A DNA stretch of 22,991 nucleotides. Source: a virus. A program made the translations under genes and the position numbers. Positions 17,123 through 22,800 of the stretch are shown here, piece after piece. Numbering within the stretch: the stretch's first letter is position 1; each line of letters begins with the position of its first letter. Where the stretch lies: positions 1 to 22,991 of the IMG/VR virus record IMGVR_UViG_3300026519_000065. The stretch is one strand, 5' to 3'. The notes below the pieces were generated by a model. That model saw only the letters and a list, made by a program, of their open reading frames with translations, had not been told where the DNA came from and ran no database searches.

Positions 17123-17311
17123 ATGATGTTAACTAGCGATATTAAGGCAACTTTGTGTGATGGGGTGGCTAAATTCGCGGTGCGCAAGGACGGGATTATT
17201 GAGGCTAAGAATTTGCCGACCTGTGCCGATAATGCAACGGCGGTAACGGGTGGGCTTGCTATTGGCACAATTTACCAAACCGCAACTGGCGAATTGAGGA
17301 TTGTGGTATGA
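17123..17311 (+). CDS. 62-residue conserved phage tail-region protein
   Basis: The start follows AAGGGGG (17111-17117) by 5 bases; a second ATG at 17126 is also usable. The second half, DNATAVTGGLAIGTIYQTAT followed by GELRIVV, matches a motif common at the ends of small phage structural proteins, of the form DNAxAvxGGLxxGxxYxTxTGELRIVV. The biochemical role is unknown. It overlaps the LamG-like gene by 4 bases (ATGA), so it is probably made together with it and may be a chaperone or attachment piece for the receptor-binding proteins. Confidence 0.6.
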   Translation: MMLTSDIKATLCDGVAKFAVRKDGIIEAKNLPTCADNATAVTGGLAIGTIYQTATGELRIVV

Positions 17312-18084
17312 TAAGCCTAGGACTGGGATTGGGAATTTATCGTAACGATGGCGGTGCGTCCAGCTTCTCGCCGCTTGACCTAAACCTTGACGGCTTCTGG
17401 GACCCTGACCAATCCTATTCCGGCACCCTCACGGACGTTACCGGCTTGCCTGATCTAACTGATAACGGTCGGGATCTGACCTATCACACGGCGCTTGAGC
17501 TGGCGATCATATCAGCGAGCAATGGTAAAAGCTGGGCGGAGCTGATCGGCGGCGGAGGGAATAACCACTTTTACAATAATGCGGTCGGCGCGCTGGTCGC
17601 TGCTGGCGCTAATGTGCCGTGGACGCATTTCGGGGTGGTCCAGCTTGATGCCATTAACACAAATCCCGTTCTAATGACGCTTTGCAATACAGACGTCGCC
17701 GATAATTACCAGATTTTCAGGTTCCCAATTGACGGATCAATCACTGTTGAGAACAAAAACACGGCGGGGACGGTCGTCACGGCTACGCTATCCGGCAAGC
17801 AAGCTGCGCTAACCACAAAGTCATTCGTCCTGCGAATAAATGGAGACGGCACCCTGTCTTTCTGGCTCGATGGCATATTGGTCGATGCGGCATTGCCGTT
17901 TTCCGGCCCTACCTTTGCCTCGCCAATGACGCGCTACAACATTGGCGCAAATGTATTTTCGGCCAACGGAAACGCAGCCAACGAAGCCAACGGAAAGTTT
18001 GGCGCACATGGCTTTGCGGCTTCGGCCTTGTCAGATACCGCCTGTGCCGATATCGCTGAATGGTTGTTAGCGTGGCATCCGTGA
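17308..18084 (+). CDS. LamG / concanavalin-like receptor-binding tail protein
   Basis: A 258-residue protein beginning with a glycine-rich short hydrophobic start (MISLGLGLGIYRNDGG). It is followed by LNLDGFWDPDQSYSG and a beta-rich body typical of concanavalin-A-like (LamG) jelly rolls. Supporting features are the WTHFGVVQLD strand, FVLRINGDGTLSFWLDGIL at about residues 172-190 (the family's usual RvNGxxxxxxxnG block) and the final GAHGFAASALSDTACADIAE. This fold binds carbohydrates, so it probably contacts the host surface polysaccharide. It starts with a 4-base overlap and ends inside the esterase gene. That pairing suggests that binding (this protein) and deacetylation (next protein) act together at the tail tip. 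Confidence 0.65.
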   Translation: MISLGLGLGIYRNDGGASSFSPLDLNLDGFWDPDQSYSGTLTDVTGLPDLTDNGRDLTYHTALELAIISASNGKSWAELIGGGGNNHFYNNAVGALVAAGANVPWTHFGVVQLDAINTNPVLMTLCNTDVADNYQIFRFPIDGSITVENKNTAGTVVTATLSGKQAALTTKSFVLRINGDGTLSFWLDGILVDAALPFSGPTFASPMTRYNIGANVFSANGNAANEANGKFGAHGFAASALSDTACADIAEWLLAWHP

Positions 18085-18869
18085 TCTGCGATCTTAACAT
18101 TGTGATGGGCCAATCAAATTCCGGTGTGAAAACCAACGACGGGATACTATTCCCCGTTGGCGAGGGTGGCTTTGCGCACCCATCGAATGGCGCCGGCGCG
18201 GGGGCTATGTCAATCAAGTTCGAGAATGATAATTCAAATATCGAATGGAAATATTTCGCGGAAACGTGGCTTGCGCAGACGGGTCGCAATGCGGCCTTTG
18301 TGCAGGCCGGTGTTAGCAATACATCTCTGCTAAAGGCGGCAGAGGCGTGGAGTCCTGCTGGATCTTGGGAGCTGGGCATTGATAGTCTATATGACGCGCA
18401 GGCGGCGAAGATCAACGCCGCCCTTGCAACGCGCACGCTCTCTCCGGCTATGAAGCGGGGGAGGATTTACGTTCACTGGCTGCAGGGTGAGCGCGATGCC
18501 GGAAGTATTAACGGCACGACGATCACCGCCGATTTATACACCGCCGCGCTCGATGCGCTTGTCAATCAGTCTATGGCTGACTATGGCGCGTCAAAGTTTT
18601 TGCTCTACAAGCTCGGCCTGAATCCAGCCAATCCGCCAGCTACGGGTTGGCCTGCAATTCAGGCGGCGCAACAAGCCGTGGCCGACAGCAATGCAGGTGC
18701 CGAAATGGTCTGGGACAAAGCGGCCAATGGCACCACGCTGGTTATTGACGGCAACGGCGAGTGGGTAAGCGGCTGGGGATATCGGGCAGACAACCACTAT
18801 TCAGATAATGCGCGCCGAGCGCTTGGGATCGGGGCCGCTAAGAATTTGGCAATTTTGGAAGGATTTTGA
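18060..18869 (+). CDS. SGNH-type carbohydrate esterase (sialate O-acetylesterase-like), tail-associated
   Basis: The product has up to 269 residues with three conserved blocks of SGNH esterases. These are IVMGQSNS (nucleophile Ser19), HWLQGERDA in the middle (QGExD, typical of the acetylxylan and sialate O-acetylesterase branch) and RADNHYSDNARRALG near the end, with His246 and Asp244 as likely catalytic partners. Such enzymes remove acetyl groups from sugars. Placed among fibre genes, it probably trims capsule or O-antigen to help attachment. The Asp-His spacing (DNH) is one residue shorter than the usual DxxH, so the catalytic Asp could differ. Start choice is open: ATG 18060 overlaps the previous gene by 25 bases, while GTG 18081 gives a GTGA overlap and starts MICDLNIVMGQSNS. 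Neither has a strong ribosome binding site. Confidence 0.75.
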   Translation: MVVSVASVICDLNIVMGQSNSGVKTNDGILFPVGEGGFAHPSNGAGAGAMSIKFENDNSNIEWKYFAETWLAQTGRNAAFVQAGVSNTSLLKAAEAWSPAGSWELGIDSLYDAQAAKINAALATRTLSPAMKRGRIYVHWLQGERDAGSINGTTITADLYTAALDALVNQSMADYGASKFLLYKLGLNPANPPATGWPAIQAAQQAVADSNAGAEMVWDKAANGTTLVIDGNGEWVSGWGYRADNHYSDNARRALGIGAAKNLAILEGF

Positions 18870-18871
18870 TT

Positions 18872-19051
18872 ATGAAACTGACAGACCAAGAGGCGCAAGA
18901 GGCAATGGCGGCAATAAAGCTGCTCCACCGGTTGGCCATGAAAACAGAAAACCGAGGCCTTATCCGTGCGGCTAAAACGATGCACAAACGGGCGCGGCGA
19001 TATGGCGAGAAATATCACACAGGTGTGACTATCAAAGCTGGTAGCACCTAA
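18872..19051 (+). CDS. 59-residue basic helical protein, unknown
   Basis: The start at 18872 is fixed by GGAAGGA at 18857-18863, eight bases upstream. The product is a single charged, mostly helical chain (MKLTDQEAQEAMAAIKLLHR, later AAKTMHKRARRYGEKYHTG) with many Lys and Arg and no membrane segment. No family is recognised. Its stop and the start of the following membrane-protein gene share a base in TAATG, which ties it to the lysis cassette. A soluble partner or regulator of the membrane proteins is possible but not shown by the sequence. Confidence 0.6.
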   Translation: MKLTDQEAQEAMAAIKLLHRLAMKTENRGLIRAAKTMHKRARRYGEKYHTGVTIKAGST

Positions 19052-19524
19052 TGTTTGGGCTGGTTTATATCGCAGTTACATCTGCTATTTGGCTGCAAAC
19101 CCGCTCGCTGGCGTCACTGGTGGCCTTGCCTGCCCTTGTGGCTACTGTAGCGCTGTTCTGGCTCGATGCGGCGCATTCAGGTGCGTATGCCTCGGCTGTT
19201 TGGGCGCTGGCAGGGGCGTGGCTTATATTCCAAGGGCTTAGAAATGGAGACACCCCCAAAAATAGCGAGGTTCTGGCCGGTGCGCTCTATGGTATTTCTG
19301 GGATAGTTTACGTTCTGTTCTATCTTGGGTTCCAAAATGAAACGCTATCGGCGGTTCCTGTTATTTCTGATGTTGCTTTTGGTCTTGGTCTTTTCGTTGG
19401 CACTTGGCCAGGCGTTATTGCTAATCGTCGCCATCGCGGTGGACGTGGCTTTCGCCGGGGTGATATGGAAATTGCGCGGGAGGATTTGGCGCGCGGTGCT
19501 TTGCGTGATCGGAGTGAAGGATGA
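19051..19524 (+). CDS. Multi-span membrane protein at the head of the lysis cassette
   Basis: A 157-residue protein with about four to five hydrophobic segments: near residues 2-15, 22-40 (LVALPALVATVALFWLDAA), 48-62 (WALAGAWLIFQGL), 77-95 (GALYGISGIVYVLFYLGF) and 103-122. It then ends in an Arg-rich tail (ANRRHRGGRGFRRGD). It starts in TAATG and ends in ATGA with the XhlA-like gene, and both couplings support it as a real gene. The Arg-rich tail coincides with a second membrane-protein frame (19337-19534), so that part of the sequence may be shaped by the other frame. Function unknown: a holin-like or other inner-membrane lysis helper is possible. Confidence 0.6.
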   Translation: MFGLVYIAVTSAIWLQTRSLASLVALPALVATVALFWLDAAHSGAYASAVWALAGAWLIFQGLRNGDTPKNSEVLAGALYGISGIVYVLFYLGFQNETLSAVPVISDVAFGLGLFVGTWPGVIANRRHRGGRGFRRGDMEIAREDLARGALRDRSEG

Positions 19525-19534
19525 CGGGAGATGA
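19337..19534 (+). CDS. Overlapping 65-residue two-span membrane protein (holin or lysis-regulator candidate)
   Basis: An ATG at 19337 opens a frame different from both neighbours, starting MKRYRRFLLFLMLLLVLVFS. A basic start is followed by two hydrophobic helices (about residues 7-24 and 27-47) and a basic end (WKLRGRIWRA, then KDDGR). This is the build of a small holin or antiholin. It lies entirely within the previous gene except for its last 10 bases, and overlaps the next gene by 14 bases. No good ribosome binding site precedes it, so expression would depend on coupling or weak initiation. It may instead be a by-product of the hydrophobic codons of the overlapping frame. Confidence 0.35.
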   Translation: MKRYRRFLLFLMLLLVLVFSLALGQALLLIVAIAVDVAFAGVIWKLRGRIWRAVLCVIGVKDDGR

Positions 19535-19712
19535 CAAGGAAGAGGGCCGGAGGCAGGGGCGGGTTGATACGCGCTTAGATGTCCTTGAGAAGGCGCTTGA
19601 TGAGATCAAATCAGAGCTGAAGGCCGCGCGCGGTTTTGTGTGGAAGGCCCTCGCGGCTGTAATCGGTATGCTTGCCGCGCAGTGGGCCAAGATAATGGGG
19701 TTTTGGCAGTGA
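19521..19712 (+). CDS. XhlA-like small membrane protein
   Basis: The 63-residue product has a charged coiled-coil first half (RLDVLEKALDEIKSELKAAR) and one C-terminal membrane helix (VWKALAAVIGMLAAQWAKIM). This is the plan of the hemolysin XhlA family, which sits in the cell membrane and helps phage lysis. It begins with GGAG six bases upstream. ATGA joins it to the previous gene and TGATG to the following 34-residue gene, so it is translated within the cassette. It is most likely an accessory to the holin or endolysin rather than an enzyme. Confidence 0.65.
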   Translation: MTGDDKEEGRRQGRVDTRLDVLEKALDEIKSELKAARGFVWKALAAVIGMLAAQWAKIMGFWQ

Positions 19713-19816
19713 TGTTTACAAAATTCACAATTTTCGGCTATGGTGTCCTTGGGGCTGGCGGCTGGCTGGCGGTTACGTCGGCGCTTGATCACCTAGCAAA
19801 ATGGCTTGGAGGCTGA
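19712..19816 (+). CDS. 34-residue membrane peptide in the lysis cassette
   Basis: A very short gene whose ATG shares a base with the previous stop (TGATG) and whose TGA is one base before the endolysin ATG. The peptide, MFTKFTIFGYGVLGAGGWLA followed by VTSALDHLAKWLGG, is one hydrophobic, glycine-rich helix with Lys at position 4 and near the end. It exactly fills the space between two firm genes, which is the main argument for it. Possible roles are a pinholin-like peptide or a helper of the XhlA-like protein; the family is unknown. Its 3' end contains the GGAGG that serves the endolysin gene. Confidence 0.5.
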   Translation: MFTKFTIFGYGVLGAGGWLAVTSALDHLAKWLGG

Positions 19817-19817
19817 C

Positions 19818-20648
19818 ATGTATCCATGGGAAGGCGCAAAGAAACCACTAACGACGGGCATCATGGTCGAGGTCGCGCAATCGCTTGATATTGACCTGGC
19901 TACGCTAAAAGCTGTTTGGGAGGTCGAGAGCGGCGGCGAATTCTGGGACAAGCACGGCGTTATCAGCCGATTCGAGCCGCACAAGCTGGCCAAGCCTATC
20001 GGAACGTGGCGCACAAGCCTCAAGATAGGTCGAGCGCGGCGCTGGGAGATGTTTCTGGCAGCTTACGCAAACGACCCAGAGGATGCGATTAGAGCGGCAT
20101 CATGGGGGGCGCCGCAAATCATGGGGTTCAACCATAAAGCGGCGGGATACCCGACGGCGGCTAAAATGGTCGAGGCTATGGCACAGTCTGCCGACAATCA
20201 CGTTAGGATATTCGCAGCCTTTATCACGTCGGCCAAGCTAGCCACGCATTTACGGGCAAAAAACTGGCGGGCTTTTGCCAGAGGCTACAACGGAAGCGGC
20301 CAGGTTGATGTTTACGCGACCAAGCTTGAGCGGGCTTATCGGAGGCACTCGGGTCTGGCCTCCGAGGTGGTGCTATCGGTCGGTGCATCTGGGGCTACGG
20401 TGAGAAAGCTGCAACGGCTTTTGAAAATCAATGTTGACGGGCATTTCGGCGCGAAAACGAAAGCGGCGGTTAAGCGGTTCCAGCGGGATAGGGGTCTTGA
20501 AAGCGACGGGGTGGTCGGGGCCAAGACTTGGGCCGCATTGCTGCCCGCCAGCGACCCGCAGACATCCGGCCAAGCGCCTACCAAAAAACTAAACTGGCTG
20601 CCGGTGCTTGTCGCGGCCATTCTCAAAATGATCGGAGGCAAGAAATGA
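19818..20648 (+). CDS. Endolysin: N-acetylmuramidase with peptidoglycan-binding domain
   Basis: A 276-residue cell-wall hydrolase. The start at 19818 is set by GGAGG at 19808-19812. Residues about 10-175 look like the muramidase family formerly DUF3380. They contain WEVESGG with Glu37 as the likely catalytic acid, the RFEPHKL block, RAASWGAPQIMGFNHKAAGY near residues 94-113, and FARGYNGSGQ. The domain would cut the glycan between MurNAc and GlcNAc. Residues about 184-241 form a PG_binding_1 domain (SVGASGATVRKLQRLL, then DGHFGAKTKAAVKRFQ). The last ~20 residues (NWLPVLVAAILKMIGGKK) are a short hydrophobic helix with a basic end, which may hold the enzyme at the membrane. There is no N-terminal signal peptide, so release depends on the holins around it. 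The next gene overlaps by 4 bases. Confidence 0.9.
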   Translation: MYPWEGAKKPLTTGIMVEVAQSLDIDLATLKAVWEVESGGEFWDKHGVISRFEPHKLAKPIGTWRTSLKIGRARRWEMFLAAYANDPEDAIRAASWGAPQIMGFNHKAAGYPTAAKMVEAMAQSADNHVRIFAAFITSAKLATHLRAKNWRAFARGYNGSGQVDVYATKLERAYRRHSGLASEVVLSVGASGATVRKLQRLLKINVDGHFGAKTKAAVKRFQRDRGLESDGVVGAKTWAALLPASDPQTSGQAPTKKLNWLPVLVAAILKMIGGKK

Positions 20649-20824
20649 ATGAGCCAACGAAAAGTAAGATCAACTGGACAGCCGCCGCTATCAGCGCGGT
20701 GACACTTGGGCTTGTCGCGATGGGCGCGACCCCAGAGGTGAAAGCCAATGTGCTAACACTGGTCGGCATATTCGTGCCGCCGCTGATTATCGTATTTCGC
20801 ACGTGGTTCACGGGTCCGAAATGA
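20645..20824 (+). CDS. 59-residue holin-like membrane protein
   Basis: ATG at 20645 overlaps the endolysin stop (ATGA), with GGAGG at 20634-20638 six bases before it. The product has a short hydrophilic start (MNEPTKSKINW) and two hydrophobic stretches (TAAAISAVTLGLVAMGA and VLTLVGIFVPPLIIVF), ending with a basic tail RTWFTGPK. This is the build of a small class II holin. The gene sits between endolysin and the 3-TM holin-like gene and is coupled to both by ATGA overlaps. A role in membrane permeabilisation during lysis is inferred from position and shape. Confidence 0.65.
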   Translation: MNEPTKSKINWTAAAISAVTLGLVAMGATPEVKANVLTLVGIFVPPLIIVFRTWFTGPK

Positions 20825-21180
20825 AGTGGCTATTAAAGCTTCTTGGCGGCGGGTTGCTCGACCGCGTGCTGGATACCGTTGACAAAAAGGTCCAGTCTGA
20901 AACTGACCGCGAAAAGATCAAGGGCGATATTATCAGGGAGGCATACCGGACAAAGGCGGATTGGATGCGTGCGGGCGGGTTCTGGCTAATGCTGGGATTC
21001 GCCCTTCCCTTAATGTTCTGGTTTGCTGCCGTGGTGGTTTATAGCGTGTTCTGGTGCGCGGGATGCGCATACCCGCAGGGCTGGAGCATTGCGGCATTGC
21101 CAGCGCCGCTTGACGAATGGGCAGGACTGATTATTGTGAGCATATTCGGAGTGATTGGCGCAACGAGATTGAGAGGCTAA
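20821..21180 (+). CDS. 3-TM holin family protein (GTA type)
   Basis: A 119-residue protein starting at ATG 20821 (ATGA overlap with the previous gene); an in-frame GTG at 20803 is less likely. After an amphipathic N-terminus (KWLLKLLGGGLLDRVLDTVD) and a charged helix (TDREKIKGDIIREAYRTKAD) come hydrophobic segments. These are FWLMLGFALPLMFWFAAVVV and, after a short loop with two Cys, GLIIVSIFGVIGATRL. The order matches the 3TM holin family found next to endolysins in alphaproteobacterial phages and gene-transfer agents. It would form holes in the inner membrane that let the endolysin out. Only two spans are strong here, so the third is probably the N-terminal amphipathic piece. The stop is one base before the head-closure gene. 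Confidence 0.7.
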   Translation: MKWLLKLLGGGLLDRVLDTVDKKVQSETDREKIKGDIIREAYRTKADWMRAGGFWLMLGFALPLMFWFAAVVVYSVFWCAGCAYPQGWSIAALPAPLDEWAGLIIVSIFGVIGATRLRG

Positions 21181-21181
21181 T

Positions 21182-21514
21182 ATGGCAGGCGGGCGATATA
21201 GAGAGCGGGCAGTGTTCCAGCGGCTGAATGCCGAAGCCGTTGACGCATACGGTCAGCCGCATTCCGCTTGGGAATCGCTTACAACCGTATGGGCCGACCT
21301 GCGCGAGACCACGGGCAAGGAGCGGGTCGAGGCTGGGGCCGTGAATAGCGCGGTCACCGGAACGCTTAGGCTCCGCTACTCGATGGATGCAGCCTCGATC
21401 ACGGCGGCGGACCGCGTGACAATTAGAGGCTCGACCTGGAATATCCGCTCGGTGGGCGAGGTCGGGCGAAAGCACAAGCAGGTTGAAATGCTGATTGAGC
21501 GAGGCGTGTCATGA
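21182..21514 (+). CDS. Phage head-closure (head-tail adaptor) protein
   Basis: The 110-residue product has the layout of the SPP1 gp16 / HK97 head-closure family. It has an N-terminal RERAVFQRLN strand, then DAYGQPHSAWESLTTVWADL (the family's dxxGgxxxxWxxxxxvwA block), ETTGKERVEAGA, a beta run with LRLRYSM, and the end TIRGSTWNIRSVGEVGRKHK. In siphoviruses such proteins seal the capsid portal and receive the tail. GAGAGG lies 5 bases before the ATG. It follows the holin gene by one base and overlaps the next gene by 4 bases. The upstream adaptor (gp6-like), capsid and portal genes that usually precede it are absent here, so the lysis cassette separates this block from the head genes. Confidence 0.85.
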   Translation: MAGGRYRERAVFQRLNAEAVDAYGQPHSAWESLTTVWADLRETTGKERVEAGAVNSAVTGTLRLRYSMDAASITAADRVTIRGSTWNIRSVGEVGRKHKQVEMLIERGVS

Positions 21515-21909
21515 AGGTAATCGGAGGCAAAAAGCTAGCTAAGCAGCTCAACACGCTGCCAGACGAGGTGCAGGCGAATATCCGCAAAGTGGTCCGAAAG
21601 TCTGGCGACGAATTTGTGAGCGTCGCGCGTGCGCTGGTGCCTGTTGATACTGGCGCGCTGCGCGATACGATTAAGGTGGAGTATAAGCATAACGGCATGA
21701 CCGCCGTTATCACGGCAGGCGGTGACGATCCGAAAACGATCATCCAAGCGAAGGCAATCGAAGGTGGCCGCAATCCATCGGCCATGCGGGGCGGCATGGA
21801 GGCGCGGCCATTTATGAGCCGCACCGAAAAATTTCTCGCCAAGAAAATCGCGGGCCGCTATAAGCGAGCCATAAAAAAGGCGGTAAAGGATACGACAAAT
21901 GGCGGATAG
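21511..21909 (+). CDS. HK97 gp10-family tail completion protein
   Basis: A 132-residue protein of the HK97 gp10 family. It has a helical start (KLAKQLNTLPDEVQANIRKV), then the signature VPVDTGALRDTI at about residues 43-54, and a beta hairpin with GMTAVITAGG. The block EARPFMSRTEKF follows (usual xARPFlxpA), and the end is Lys-rich. These proteins sit at the head-tail joint of long-tailed phages. The ATG overlaps the preceding stop as ATGA, and the last 11 bases overlap the next gene. Near its 3' end the codons ATA AAA AAG form an A AAA AAG heptamer. A -1 shift there would read on to about 22090, but the resulting chain does not look protein-like. Confidence 0.85.
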   Translation: MKVIGGKKLAKQLNTLPDEVQANIRKVVRKSGDEFVSVARALVPVDTGALRDTIKVEYKHNGMTAVITAGGDDPKTIIQAKAIEGGRNPSAMRGGMEARPFMSRTEKFLAKKIAGRYKRAIKKAVKDTTNGG

Positions 21910-22312
21910 CTGGGAGCTGGATTTGCAGGCTGGGATACGCGCAGCGCTTGCCGCTGATGCTGGTGTCGCTGCACTTGTTGGCGCTCGCATTTATGACACC
22001 CCGCCTGATTCGCCAACATATCCATTCATTCGGTTCGGCGATCTTTCCATGCAGCCAAACGATACCGACGGCACGCTTGGCGCGCTGATCACGGTCTCGA
22101 TTGAGGCGCATTCACGGTCGCTTTCTGGCAGTGTCGAGGCTAAGCGAATCCTCGGGGCAGTCCGTGCCGCTTTGCACAGGCAGGAAACGGGCGTGACATT
22201 GGCAAATTTTTCGCTTATAGAATTGATTGAGAGGACCAGCTTGACGCGACGAGATAGCTCTGGCGAGTCCTTTGTGGGTGTCGCGGTCTATCGCGCCGAC
22301 CTCAGCCCATAG
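21899..22312 (+). CDS. DUF3168-type tail completion protein
   Basis: A 137-residue protein matching the DUF3168 family (gp17 of SPP1 type, tail completion). The N-terminal helix LQAGIRAALAADAGVAALVG is followed by ARIYDTPPDSPTYPFIRFGD, which is the diagnostic block vyDxxPxxxxyPyvvlGd. Further on are SIEAHSRSLSGSVEAKRILG (usual wsrxxgxxxakxi) and the end RRDSSGESFVGVAVYRADLS. It joins the tail tube to the connector in long-tailed phages. AAAGGA lies about 9 bases before the ATG, and the gene overlaps its neighbour by 11 bases. It is followed by the longest gap in this part of the window (71 bases). Confidence 0.85.
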   Translation: MADSWELDLQAGIRAALAADAGVAALVGARIYDTPPDSPTYPFIRFGDLSMQPNDTDGTLGALITVSIEAHSRSLSGSVEAKRILGAVRAALHRQETGVTLANFSLIELIERTSLTRRDSSGESFVGVAVYRADLSP

Positions 22313-22383
22313 TCCCGGCCCTTGGGCAAGGCCGTGATTGGAACGCTGGATAGCGTGCCATACCCTTAGAAGGAGCCTAAAAA
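22313..22383 (+). other. 71-base gap before the tail-tube gene, with a small hairpin and ribosome binding site
   Basis: CGGCC and GGCCG near the left end can pair around a loop with CTTGGGCAA, with a possible inner TT/AA extension. No T-run follows, so it is not a clear terminator. AGAAGGAG stands just before the ATG at 22384 and is a strong ribosome binding site, as expected for an abundant tail-tube protein. No promoter is evident. Confidence 0.4.
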
Positions 22384-22800
22384 ATGGCCAAGCAACTCGG
22401 TCGCGCCATGACGCTTAGTATCTGGAACGGAACTTCCTCCGCTTACGACTTCATCGCGGCGCTCAACTCAAAAACCCTCACGATCAACAATACGTCAATC
22501 GACGTGACCACGCCGGACGGCACCACGCCGGAAGGCGTTCTGTGGGCTGAGCTTCTAGACGGCGTTAAAAATGTCTCGATTTCTGCCGATGGGCGCTTTG
22601 ATGCAGCCGCGCCGGAATCGCTTCTTTTCGATGCAGCAGATTCTTCCCCGCCGATTGAGAAATTTCAGATCGTCGTTCCCAATCTAAAAACATTCACGGG
22701 CAGCTTTTTTATCGACAGCTATGAGCTGGGCGGCGAAACTACGGGCGAGCAGACGTTCAGCATTTCGCTGTCGTCCACTGGCGCGGTTACGGTAGCGTAA
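22384..22800 (+). CDS. Major tail tube protein (TP901-1 type)
   Basis: The 138-residue product resembles the TP901-1 major tail protein family. It begins MAKQLGRAMTLSIWNG, continues with LNSKTLTINNTSIDVTTPDG (the usual gxrxtslsxnxexvDvTnxdS block) and LWAELLDGVKNVSISADGRF, and has FTGSFFIDSYELGGETTGEQ near the end. The final TFSISLSSTGAVTV strand is the family's typical S-(i/l)-S-G-x-v ending. It forms the hexameric rings of the tail tube and is strong evidence for a long non-contractile or contractile tail. A strong AGAAGGAG precedes the start. The stop shares a base with the next ATG (TAATG). Confidence 0.85.
   Translation: MAKQLGRAMTLSIWNGTSSAYDFIAALNSKTLTINNTSIDVTTPDGTTPEGVLWAELLDGVKNVSISADGRFDAAAPESLLFDAADSSPPIEKFQIVVPNLKTFTGSFFIDSYELGGETTGEQTFSISLSSTGAVTVA

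Noticed and set aside
21873-21879. A AAA AAG slippery heptamer near the end of the HK97 gp10-family gene
   Set aside because: A -1 shift would extend about 70 residues, but the extension does not resemble a protein and the normal product already has the expected length.
21535-21990. 151-codon minus-strand open frame
   Set aside because: Antisense to HK97 gp10-family and DUF3168 genes, both recognised; composition is shadow-like.
22317-22335. Hairpin after the DUF3168 gene as a terminator
   Set aside because: Short stem with a bulge and no T-run; transcription probably continues into the tail-tube gene.
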